Shown here one piece after another: positions 42,047-50,301 of a DNA stretch of 64,000 bases; the stretch's first letter is position 1, and the number at the start of each line of letters is the position of its first letter. This stretch comes from an uncultured Lachnospiraceae bacterium. GTDB lineage: Bacteria; Bacillota; Clostridia; Lachnospirales; Lachnospiraceae. Where the stretch lies: contig CAJOMN010000001.1 in assembly GCA_905235745.1 (NCBI GenBank), positions 1 to 64,000 of the forward strand, in the 5' to 3' direction. The notes below the pieces were generated by a model. That model was not told the DNA's origin and did no database searches. It saw only the letters and a program-made list of their open reading frames with translations. A program made the translations under genes and the position numbers.

Positions 42047-43708
42047 TCAGCATATCTTAAAACTGCTCTTTAATGATACCACTCTGTTGAATACCGGATG
42101 TCCTTCCTCGGAATCCTTATAATCCACACAGAAGAACCCGTTCCTCACAAACTGGAATGACTCATATGCCGCAGCGTCATGCAGTGACGGCTCAAGCATG
42201 CAGTTCTCAAGAACAGTACGTGAGTTAGGATTGAGATTAAGGCTTCCGTCATCATTATATACGCCCTTTTCCTCATCGATAAGGTTCTCATACAGCCTTA
42301 CCGTTGCGGGGAATGCGGTTGCGGCATTTACCCAGTGGATCGTTCCCTTGACCTTGCGGTCAACTTCCCTTCCGTCCTGACGGGTATCCGGATCATATGT
42401 GCAGTGCACGCACGTTACATTTCCCGACTCATCCGTCTCATAGGACGTGCATTTCACGAAATACGCATTCATGAGGCGTACTTCGTTGCCCGGATAGAGC
42501 CTGAAGTACTTCCTGACCGGCTCCGCCATAAAATCATCCCGTTCAATGTACAATTCACCCGAAAACGGCACCTTTCTGCTGCCGAGAGATTCATTCTCAA
42601 GGTTATTTGGAACCTCAAAATACTCGGTCTCGCCTTCGGGATAATTGTCGATAATAAGCTTTATCGGATCGAGCACTGCCATGACGCGCGGGCGTGACAG
42701 CTTCAGATCCTCTCTTATGCAGTATTCGAGCATCCCGTAGTCAACGGACGACTGGCTCTTCGATACGCCGCACAGATTGACGAAATTCTGTATCGACGAT
42801 GGAGTGAATCCTCTTCTCCGAAGCGCAGCAATGGATACAAGCCTCGGATCGTCCCAGCCGTCGACTGTTCCGTCCTCGACAAGCTTCTTGATGTATCGCT
42901 TTCCCGTGACCACATTAGTCAGATACATCTTCGCAAATTCGATCTGCTTGGGGGGATGCGGATATTCGAGCTCGCTCACCACCCAGTCGTAAAGCGGTCT
43001 GTGATCCTCGAACTCGAGCGTGCAGCACGAATGCGTGACACCCTCTATGGCATCTTCTATCGGATGCGCAAAATCATACATCGGATATATGCACCATTTA
43101 TCTCCGGTATTGTGGTGGCTCATATGGGCGACCCTGTATATCACGGGATCCCTCATGTTGATGTTGGGGCTCGCCATGTCTATCCTGGCGCGAAGCACCT
43201 TTTCGCCGTCGGCGTACATACCGTTCTTCATGTTCTCGAACAGTTCCAGATTTTCCTCCACGCTGCGGTCTCTGTACGGACTGTTTTTCCCGGGAGTATC
43301 AAAAGTGCCGCGGTACTCTTTGATCTCATCTGCGGTAAGGTCACACACATAAGCTTTTCCCTTTTTGATGAGCTTTACAGCTGCCTCATACATCTGGTCA
43401 AAATAGTCCGACGCAAAGAACAGCCTGCCTTCCCAGTCAGCCCCGAGCCATTCGACATCGGCCTTGATAGAATCGACAAATTCCGTTTTCTCCTTGGTTG
43501 GATTGGTATCATCGAATCTCAGGTTGAACTTTCCGCCATACTCCTTGGCAAGACCGTAATTGATCAGTATCGCCTTGGCGTGCCCAATGTGCAGATAACC
43601 GTTCGGTTCGGGGGGAAAGCGCGTGTGTATCTCGTCGTATTTGCCTTCCTCGAGATCCTTGTCTATTATCATTTCAATAAAATTTTTGGAATTATTATCT
43701 TCGCTCAT
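42047..43708 (-). CDS. glnS: Glutaminyl-tRNA synthetase
   Basis: A 553-residue class I synthetase that charges tRNA-Gln directly. The HIGH motif is [15 protein letters not shown] (31-45) and the KMSKS equivalent is [11 protein letters not shown] (about 270). The [17 protein letters not shown] block and the two C-terminal anticodon-binding beta barrels are typical of GlnRS, not GluRS. Most Firmicutes lack GlnS and use Glu-tRNA-Gln amidation by GatCAB, so its presence indicates a lineage that acquired GlnS. AAAGGGAT precedes ATG 43708. Confidence 0.95.
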   Translation of the reverse strand: MSEDNNSKNFIEMIIDKDLEEGKYDEIHTRFPPEPNGYLHIGHAKAILINYGLAKEYGGKFNLRFDDTNPTKEKTEFVDSIKADVEWLGADWEGRLFFASDYFDQMYEAAVKLIKKGKAYVCDLTADEIKEYRGTFDTPGKNSPYRDRSVEENLELFENMKNGMYADGEKVLRARIDMASPNINMRDPVIYRVAHMSHHNTGDKWCIYPMYDFAHPIEDAIEGVTHSCCTLEFEDHRPLYDWVVSELEYPHPPKQIEFAKMYLTNVVTGKRYIKKLVEDGTVDGWDDPRLVSIAALRRRGFTPSSIQNFVNLCGVSKSQSSVDYGMLEYCIREDLKLSRPRVMAVLDPIKLIIDNYPEGETEYFEVPNNLENESLGSRKVPFSGELYIERDDFMAEPVRKYFRLYPGNEVRLMNAYFVKCTSYETDESGNVTCVHCTYDPDTRQDGREVDRKVKGTIHWVNAATAFPATVRLYENLIDEEKGVYNDDGSLNLNPNSRTVLENCMLEPSLHDAAAYESFQFVRNGFFCVDYKDSEEGHPVFNRVVSLKSSFKIC

Positions 43709-43735
43709 TGTTATCCCTTTGCATGAATAAGGCGC

Positions 43736-45106
43736 TTAGGATCGCAGATACTGGCTGTGGGCCATAAGCTCCGCCGGGATCTCATGTCCTGCTTTTTCTA
43801 TCCTTCCGGTTGCAATTTCAAACAGGTGTATGTCATGCGCCGCCTTGTGCTCGTACCGCTCGATCAGCTGGGTATACTGCGGGTTCGTGGCGATGGCGCC
43901 CTCGCGTATGACTTTCGAGAACGGACAGTAGTTGAACAGTATCGCTCTTACGACCTTGTTGAGCCGGAGTGCTCCCGAGCTTTCATACTGTATATATGTC
44001 GCATAATCGGCAACAAACATTTCCTTGTAGCTGTTCCTGTGCTTGGCCATCGCGGATTTGATGCGCTCTTTGGCCTCCTGCGACAGATCCCTGCTCTTTT
44101 TGTATGTATCTATATAGTCAACGTAATCGCTTGTAAGCGACCTCTCCGACAGATCGTTCCACCTCGCGCCCTGTATCCTTTTACACAGTTCCCATCGGAA
44201 CTCCGCGCACATCTTTATCAGTATTCCGGTAAGCTCCTCTTCCTGCGCGACCGGAAGCAGAAACCTTCCCGGAGTAGTCCTCTTGGCTCCGGTTATTTCC
44301 TGCCACATAGCGGATCTCGTTCCCACTACCGGCATGAGGATAATATCCGGAAGGATCTCGACATCTATAAATGCCTTGTCAAGTCCGAGTTCCGGTGCCG
44401 TATATACAGTCTGTCTGTAGAAAAGCGAATAATCAACCGCTTTTATGACCGCAAGTGTCTTGTGGATAGTTTCAAAGGTCAAAAGCGATTTGTCAAGGGG
44501 CTTGGTAAGAATCTGCCCCGAGAAAAACGGAACAAAAGTCGTTATCCTCGAGCTCATCATACGGTTGGCGCTCTTGAACATGTTGTCTATCTCGAACTCA
44601 ACCCTTGCGCGGCCGTTCCTGAGCGCTTCCTGCTCTTGGGATTCCGTAATGGAGCCTTCTCTTTTCTGCTTGCGCAGCGTCGTAATATAATCAGTGGAAA
44701 AATCATTGACCGACGGATCTTTCTTGCACATATATACGAGACGCAGCCACTGGTAGAACGTAAAGATCCTCATCTGCTCGTCAAGCCCCATCGACCTCAC
44801 CGCATTGTATAGGATCTCGGTATTCTCTGCTCCCGCGAGCTTCTCATCGATATAACCGTAATACAGAAACATCAATACCTCGTCGGGAATATGCGGATCC
44901 TCGAGCGTCTTGAAGAAGACCCGTTTGTATATCTCGTAATAATATGCACTAAGCTCCTTGCGCAGTCTCCTTGCATCATCATCCGATGAAGACTGGTCTG
45001 ACATAGCCGCAAACTGTTTGATCTTAGAGCTGATCTTATCACGATCCGCATCTCCGATTCCGGCATATATGAGAATATTATTACATGAATCCGAAAAATC
45101 AGGCAT
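43736..45106 (-). CDS. Uncharacterised 456-residue protein
   Basis: I do not recognise this protein. It is soluble, mostly helical by composition, with no membrane helix or signal peptide. Visible segments include a charged N-terminal region (DDDARRLRKELSAYYYEIYKR), a central MLMPVVGTRSAMWQEITGAKRTTPGRFLLP-like beta segment (about 255-285), and a C-terminal helical region with Tyr/Lys-rich turns (SYKEMFVADYATYIQYES). GGGGGAA precedes ATG 45106. It has its own promoter and stands between a PurF-related pair and glnS. It may be restricted to Lachnospiraceae, which is a guess. Confidence 0.6.
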   Translation of the reverse strand: MPDFSDSCNNILIYAGIGDADRDKISSKIKQFAAMSDQSSSDDDARRLRKELSAYYYEIYKRVFFKTLEDPHIPDEVLMFLYYGYIDEKLAGAENTEILYNAVRSMGLDEQMRIFTFYQWLRLVYMCKKDPSVNDFSTDYITTLRKQKREGSITESQEQEALRNGRARVEFEIDNMFKSANRMMSSRITTFVPFFSGQILTKPLDKSLLTFETIHKTLAVIKAVDYSLFYRQTVYTAPELGLDKAFIDVEILPDIILMPVVGTRSAMWQEITGAKRTTPGRFLLPVAQEEELTGILIKMCAEFRWELCKRIQGARWNDLSERSLTSDYVDYIDTYKKSRDLSQEAKERIKSAMAKHRNSYKEMFVADYATYIQYESSGALRLNKVVRAILFNYCPFSKVIREGAIATNPQYTQLIERYEHKAAHDIHLFEIATGRIEKAGHEIPAELMAHSQYLRS

Positions 45107-45143
45107 CTTTTTCCCCCGTATGTTTAAAAAAACCCGTTTTTAT

Positions 45144-45172
45144 ATTATATGATATTAGCCTGCGAAATACAA
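45144..45172 (-). promoter_or_regulatory. Promoter of the 456-residue protein gene
   Basis: Minus strand TTGTAT (45167-45172), 17-base spacer, TATAAT (45144-45149), 38 bases before the start codon. Confidence 0.65.
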
Positions 45173-45197
45173 ATCATAAAAATACACGTGCTTTTGA

Positions 45198-45644
45198 TCA
45201 GTAGAATTTCTCCTTGGCTTCCTTCTCAGGATTTACCCAGTCACTCCAGGAAGGCTGTATCTTCTCGATTTTAAGCGGTTCTCCCGCTTTTACGACCACC
45301 TGGAAATCATCCTCGTAAACTATCTCTCCGGGCATATTCGTATAGACAACATAATACGGATGGTTGTATTTCTCAAGGAGCCACATTGCAGGTTTGATGA
45401 GTTTCATCATCATATCCGTGTTCTCGGTCTTGAAAAAACACACAACGTTTTCGCGCCTCATGCACTGCGGAGGCCAGGGAAGTATTTCCGCAAACCAGGC
45501 ATCTATCTCACGAAACAGATCCGCATCTTCTTCCTCCATTATATTGTTCTGTATAAGTCCCCAGCACATACTGAAGATCCCTTTCGGATACAAGGTATTT
45601 TCGGCTAGTTCTCTGCCCTGTATTCTGACGTATTTAAAATCCAT
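45198..45644 (-). CDS. Small conserved-looking protein of unknown function
   Basis: 148 residues from ATG 45644 (AGGGGA upstream; a GTG three bases earlier is too close to it). No signal peptide or membrane helix. It is rich in aromatic residues, with IDAWFAEILPWPPQC, then AMWLLEKYNHPYYVVYTNMPGEIVYEDDFQVVV, and a C-terminal PSWSDWVNPEKEAKEKFY. I do not recognise a family. It begins 25 bases after the PurF-like gene and probably shares its transcript, so a functional link is possible. Confidence 0.6.
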   Translation of the reverse strand: MDFKYVRIQGRELAENTLYPKGIFSMCWGLIQNNIMEEEDADLFREIDAWFAEILPWPPQCMRRENVVCFFKTENTDMMMKLIKPAMWLLEKYNHPYYVVYTNMPGEIVYEDDFQVVVKAGEPLKIEKIQPSWSDWVNPEKEAKEKFY

Positions 45645-45669
45645 CACATCCCCTGTTCACAGCGAAGAA

Positions 45670-47118
45670 TTACAACGCGTTTGTACAGCCGCCGCAGGAA
45701 GAACAATTGCTGCAATCTCCCTGCTTGTCCCAGCAGTATGTGCACAGCTTCGATTTGTCTATTCCGACTGATCTTACCATATCATCAAGACGATGGAACC
45801 GCAGCGAGGTAAACCCGAGCTGGCGTCTGATGCCTTCGATCATCTCCCTGTAGTTGTCGCTGTCGGGATCGGCATAATCGGCAAGCACCTCATCCGTTAC
45901 ATTGTCCCCCTCACGCTCCTTTATGATCCTCCGCGTTATCAGATCATATTCCGAACTCGACCTGGAGAAATTAAGGAACCTGCATCCGTAGAGGAGCGGA
46001 GGACACGCAGGCCTTATATGAACTTCCTTCGCGCCGCTCGTGTACAGGAATTCCGTGGTCTCACGAAGCTGTGTGCCGCGCACTATCGAATCATCAATGA
46101 GCAGGAGCGATTTGTCCCTTATAAGAGCATCCACGGGTATAAGCTTCATATGGGCGATCAGGTTTCTCATGCTCTGGTCGGTCGGCATGAATGATCTCGG
46201 CCATGTGGGTGTATACTTGATAAAAGGTCTCGCAAAGGGAATGCCGGATCTGTTGGCATATCCTATCGCATGCGCGATACCCGAATCGGGAACTCCCGCG
46301 ACTATATCCGGAGATACATCATCTCTTTCGGCAAGCATCGAGCCGCAGTTGTAACGCATTTCCTCAACATTCACACCCTCATATGTTGAATTGGGATACC
46401 CGTAATATATCCACAGGAAAGTACATATCTTCATAGTATCCCCGGGTGGAGACACCGTCTCATATCCGTCCGGAGTTATGTAAACTATTTCGCCGGGTCC
46501 CAGTTCCTTTTCGTCCGAATATCCGAGATTGATATAGGCAAAGCTCTCAAAGGAAACGCAGTACCCGTCATCCTTTTTCCCTATCATGACGGGTGTCCGT
46601 CCGTACAGATCCCTTGCGGCATATATGCCGTTTTCGGTCATGACGAGAAGAGTAATGGAGCCTTTTACCTTCTCCTGAACATACCTGATCCCTTCCGTAA
46701 ATGAATCCTTCTGATTGATCAGGCTTGCCGCAAGCTCGGTCGGATTGATATTACCGCCGCTCATCGCCAGAAACTGCGTATGGCCGGTCGACACCTCATT
46801 TACGAGTTCATCAAGGTTGTCTATCCGTCCCACCGTCGTGATCGCAAAGGAGCCGAGGTGCGATCTTATCAGAAGAGGCTGCGGCTCATAATCGGATATG
46901 CATCCTATACCGATATTGCCTTTAAGCTCCGCAACATCCCTGTCGAACTTGGTCCTAAACGGCGAATTGGTTATGTTATGGATCGCCCGGTCAAAACCCT
47001 TTTCCCCGTACACGGTCATTCCGGCACGGCGTGTTCCGAGATGCGAATGGTAATCGGTTCCGAAGAACAGATCCCAGACACAGTCTTTCCGCGAAGCTAC
47101 ACCAAAAAATCCTCCCAT
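45670..47118 (-). CDS. PurF paralogue (amidophosphoribosyltransferase-like) without the glutaminase cysteine
   Basis: 482 residues. The order is that of PurF: N-terminal class II amidotransferase domain (1 to about 225), then a phosphoribosyltransferase domain with an intact PRPP motif LLIDDSIVRGTQ at about 337-348. Iron-sulfur-type cysteines are kept (CPPLLYGC and the C-terminal CTYC). However, the N-terminus reads MGGFFGVAS where PurF has a nucleophilic Cys (CGxFGV), so glutamine hydrolysis should be lost; ammonia-dependent or regulatory function is possible. The tail adds a Cys-rich cluster (CSNCSSCGGC). No other pur genes are nearby. Confidence 0.85.
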   Translation of the reverse strand: MGGFFGVASRKDCVWDLFFGTDYHSHLGTRRAGMTVYGEKGFDRAIHNITNSPFRTKFDRDVAELKGNIGIGCISDYEPQPLLIRSHLGSFAITTVGRIDNLDELVNEVSTGHTQFLAMSGGNINPTELAASLINQKDSFTEGIRYVQEKVKGSITLLVMTENGIYAARDLYGRTPVMIGKKDDGYCVSFESFAYINLGYSDEKELGPGEIVYITPDGYETVSPPGDTMKICTFLWIYYGYPNSTYEGVNVEEMRYNCGSMLAERDDVSPDIVAGVPDSGIAHAIGYANRSGIPFARPFIKYTPTWPRSFMPTDQSMRNLIAHMKLIPVDALIRDKSLLLIDDSIVRGTQLRETTEFLYTSGAKEVHIRPACPPLLYGCRFLNFSRSSSEYDLITRRIIKEREGDNVTDEVLADYADPDSDNYREMIEGIRRQLGFTSLRFHRLDDMVRSVGIDKSKLCTYCWDKQGDCSNCSSCGGCTNAL

Positions 47119-47143
47119 AATATGTCTCCTTATTGAGTGTTTA

Positions 47144-47213
47144 TACAGCGAACGAATCTATTTATAGTTAATGTCAAAAATAATATGTCGTTTACTATAA
47201 TGCGTTTACTGTA
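47144..47213. promoter_or_regulatory. Three TAYAGYRAACG motifs upstream of the PurF-like gene
   Basis: TACAGCGAACG at 47144-47154 on the plus strand; TATAGTAAACG at 47189-47199 and TACAGTAAACG at 47203-47213 on the minus strand, the last overlapping the stop of the glycosyltransferase gene. They match the palindrome arms at 37390-37420 and the pssA motif at 16440. A TTGACA is also present on the minus strand but without a well-spaced -10. Confidence 0.4.
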
Positions 47214-48687
47214 AGATGATCCCGACTGCCGTATAGAATACAAATGAAGCGGCTGCAAACGCTCCCGATACCGCCATGACAGCATATGCCGCCGCACGTT
47301 TTTCATTCTTGCGCAGCATGTCATACCACATGCCTGCGAATATCGCCATGACTGCTACCGATGCCGCAGAGTATCTGTAATCCATCGCCGACAGATTGGC
47401 TCCCTTAAGCGCAAACATGAGATATCCCGCCACATAGCATACTACGGTTCCGCACAGCAATACCTTAACAGCCGTATCAACACCTGTATGGCCCATGCAT
47501 ACGCGCACTATTGCGATTATCAGAAGGAGCAGAAGTATCACGGCAAATGCCAGCAGTATCCACCCGGTAACAGTCAGCATCGCGCTTTTGCCGCCAAAGT
47601 CGCCTTCACCGAACAGTGACGATTTTATCGTTGCAAGGATCAGATTGTATTCATCATATGCATACCCGCACGACTTCATATACAAAAAAGGCGAGGCCGT
47701 CCTTACGTCAAGTATCGTCGGCACTAAGCCTCTCTTTCCAACCATCTCCCCTACTTCGGGTATATAGCCTGCCGGCATATCATAGAGCACTTTGTTCCTG
47801 ACTGTCCACCACAGCCCGGTTGGGATCACAACCACGGCAAAGGCGGCAAATTCCAGCAGATATGATATAGTCTTTGCCTTGTCCGAACAGTGGGCGCTGT
47901 CCTTCCAGAACTTGCATATCATCATCGCTCCGATCGCAGGAGCGACAAGTGCCGATGACAGCTTGGCCGACATCGCAAGCCCGATGGAAAGAGCAAGCAG
48001 AATGATCTTTCCCGTCGTGGGATACATATACCACAATATCGCCATATATACCGCAACTACGGAAAGGAGCACGGAAAGCGCATCATTGTTGATGCTGCCT
48101 GACATCAGAATGTATATCGGATGAAACGATACGATCAGCATCGTAACGATCGTACCGCCGCGTCTCATATTGAGCTGCCTGCATATAAGCAATACCATGA
48201 TCATCAGTATGCACATATACATAAGCGGCAGGATCTGCACATTCTTGTGCATACGGCCTTCCGGGATGCCGGCCTTTATATTAAACCACATCCATACGGC
48301 GGAAATTATGTGATGAAGGGGCGGCTGGAAAAACGCCCAGACATTTCTCGGATCAAAATCGGGAAGCGACCTGTTTGTCAGGATATACTCCATATACGCA
48401 GCATGCCCTTCACCGGCGCCAAAATCAATCACATCATGCTGCCTGCACCATACGGGAGTATACAGCACGTAAGTGAACCGAAGGAATGCTCCGGCAAGCA
48501 TCGTGTACAATACCGGCGTTTTGGGAAGCCTGTCATAAAACGCGATGATCGAGACCGCAATGCATATCACAAGAAAGCAGTATGCGGGATTACGCATGTC
48601 TTCCGTCGAAAGATCATATATGAACGCAAGAAAAAAAACGGATATTATTATCGTCGCTATACATTTAATAACACTGTTATTTTTCAT
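47206..48687 (-). CDS. GT-C type membrane glycosyltransferase
   Basis: A 493-residue protein with about eleven membrane helices. The first outer loop holds acidic and aromatic residues (FGAGEGHAAYMEYIL..FFQPPLHHII), like the GT39/ArnT superfamily, which uses polyprenyl-phosphate sugars to glycosylate lipids or proteins outside the membrane. Substrate unknown. It lies 61 bases after the TPR protein gene and may belong to the FapA-microprotein-TPR operon. Confidence 0.75.
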   Translation of the reverse strand: MKNNSVIKCIATIIISVFFLAFIYDLSTEDMRNPAYCFLVICIAVSIIAFYDRLPKTPVLYTMLAGAFLRFTYVLYTPVWCRQHDVIDFGAGEGHAAYMEYILTNRSLPDFDPRNVWAFFQPPLHHIISAVWMWFNIKAGIPEGRMHKNVQILPLMYMCILMIMVLLICRQLNMRRGGTIVTMLIVSFHPIYILMSGSINNDALSVLLSVVAVYMAILWYMYPTTGKIILLALSIGLAMSAKLSSALVAPAIGAMMICKFWKDSAHCSDKAKTISYLLEFAAFAVVVIPTGLWWTVRNKVLYDMPAGYIPEVGEMVGKRGLVPTILDVRTASPFLYMKSCGYAYDEYNLILATIKSSLFGEGDFGGKSAMLTVTGWILLAFAVILLLLLIIAIVRVCMGHTGVDTAVKVLLCGTVVCYVAGYLMFALKGANLSAMDYRYSAASVAVMAIFAGMWYDMLRKNEKRAAAYAVMAVSGAFAAASFVFYTAVGIILQ

Positions 48688-48748
48688 TTAATATCCAGTC
48701 TCCGCCCGCAGTCTTCCCCTGCAGATCCGTGTGCATCCCATCATGCGG

Positions 48749-50155
48749 TCAATCCCCGCCTGAGATATATCCGGCAGCATCGATCGCGTTGTCCGTCTCG
48801 GAAAAATCCCTCATGACCTGTCTGTATATCTCATCCGCCTTTTCGCTGTCACCGGATTCACGGTATGCATATGCAAGCTCCATCAGATAATCCGAATTGT
48901 CCGGTGCGATCGAGCACACCTTCGTGTAATACTCTATCGCCGTCTTGTAATCCTTGGTCTTGAGAGCATCCTTGGCGGTTCCGATGTAATCAGCGAGCGC
49001 CGAATCCTCGGATGATTCCATTACCTTCGAATACAGGGCTTTGAAAGTATCGGATGCGTCATCAAGATAATCGGGGCCTATACTTTCCAGCTCCCCGATG
49101 GATTGCGAGGCATTTGCCGGATCCTCTATATACAGAAGCGCGGCACGAAGTAATCTGTCGTTTTCCCCCGTGGCGCCGTTCGTTCCGCGAAGCTCGTCAA
49201 GCTGACGCGTAAGCTCCTGATTTTCCGTCTCGATGGTTTCCGCCTTTTTGACAGCCTCCTGATGGGAAGCCTTTTCGGATGTAAGCTCCTCGCTGACCGC
49301 CATGAACTTCTCATCTGTCTCCGCGGTTGCCGAGCTTATCCTCCCTGGAAGTATCAGATACCAGCTTATCGCAATGCCGATAACGAGACCTATGACTATG
49401 TTTATGACGCTTGAAAAGCCCCGCTTTTCCTTTGCTCCGACAGGCTGTATGATCGTATCATTGCCGTTCTGGTACGTGATGATCTCCTGCACTGCGAGGT
49501 TTCCCGCGCCCGCACTTTGATCCTTACCGTCCGCCTGCTGCATTATAAGATCATTGATATCCTTCAGGTATCTTTGGGTCGTTATGTCGGTCCTGTCTAT
49601 CCTGATCGCACGAAGAAGCGTCCTTCTGGCCTTCTCAAGATCGCCAGATTCAATATATAAAAGAGCCAGGAGCTGATAACCGCTTATAAGGTTTTCGTTA
49701 ATGGACAAAACCTTTTTGAGCTGTACCATGGCAAGATCCAGGCTGTTTTGATAACAGAAGTTGAGCGCCTGGTTGTATTTCTTGATCGTCTGGTTCAGTG
49801 TATCAAGCCGTGACGGATTGCTTTGAAGATAATCGATATACTCATCCGCGATGTTCTTCTTGCTCTCGTAATTCTTGCTTATGATCCACTCCGAAAGAGC
49901 CTTGACTATCTCTCCTCTTTCGTAGTAGCACAGTCCCAGCAGATTTCTTGCATCTATATTTCTCTTGTTGTATTTCAGGCTCTCGTTAAGAGACAGTATC
50001 GCCCCGGATATGTCACGTACGTTTGCCTTGGCAAGGCCGTCATTGTACAGCATATTTGACATGCACATGATATGACGGTACGTCCTGACATCGGTTCCGC
50101 ACGAAGTACAGTAATCCTCACTTCCGAGACGGCTGCCGCATACATAGCATTTCAT
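48749..50155 (-). CDS. Zinc-ribbon TPR membrane protein
   Basis: 468 residues: an N-terminal four-cysteine zinc ribbon (CYVCGSRL..YCTSCG, residues 3-19), cytoplasmic TPR repeats (about 35-200), a membrane helix at about 248-268 (VINIVIGLVIGIAISWYLIL), a coiled coil (about 285-320), and outer TPR repeats (about 370-460). The layout suggests a scaffold bridging cytoplasm and envelope. ATG 50155 overlaps the stop of the 49-residue gene (ATGA), so the two are translated together. Confidence 0.75.
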   Translation of the reverse strand: MKCYVCGSRLGSEDYCTSCGTDVRTYRHIMCMSNMLYNDGLAKANVRDISGAILSLNESLKYNKRNIDARNLLGLCYYERGEIVKALSEWIISKNYESKKNIADEYIDYLQSNPSRLDTLNQTIKKYNQALNFCYQNSLDLAMVQLKKVLSINENLISGYQLLALLYIESGDLEKARRTLLRAIRIDRTDITTQRYLKDINDLIMQQADGKDQSAGAGNLAVQEIITYQNGNDTIIQPVGAKEKRGFSSVINIVIGLVIGIAISWYLILPGRISSATAETDEKFMAVSEELTSEKASHQEAVKKAETIETENQELTRQLDELRGTNGATGENDRLLRAALLYIEDPANASQSIGELESIGPDYLDDASDTFKALYSKVMESSEDSALADYIGTAKDALKTKDYKTAIEYYTKVCSIAPDNSDYLMELAYAYRESGDSEKADEIYRQVMRDFSETDNAIDAAGYISGGD

Positions 50156-50301
50156 AATTCTTTATTCTCTTTTTGGCGCCGGAGCAGTTCGACCATGATA
50201 TCGGTCATGTCCGTAAGCTCATGCTCTCTTACGGTGTTCTCCACTTCTTCTATTTCCGGGCTCGGATGAAACTTTTTGAGCTCTTCTTCAAAAATGATCA
50301 T
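50152..50301 (-). CDS. 49-residue coupled microprotein
   Basis: A short gene that is easily overlooked. It starts ATG 50301, overlapping the stop of the FapA-like gene (ATGA), and its stop overlaps the start of the TPR gene (ATGA). The protein begins MIIFEEELKKFHPSPEIEEVE and ends in a predicted amphipathic helix (TDIMVELLRRQKENKEL). No family is recognised. The four-base overlaps at both ends and continuous frame argue for a real gene, perhaps an adaptor between its two neighbours. Confidence 0.72.
   Translation of the reverse strand: MIIFEEELKKFHPSPEIEEVENTVREHELTDMTDIMVELLRRQKENKEL

Noticed and set aside
47144-47213. PurR PurBox upstream of the PurF-like gene
   Set aside because: A CGAAC core exists in one copy, but the other copies and spacing do not fit, and the same motif precedes unrelated genes.
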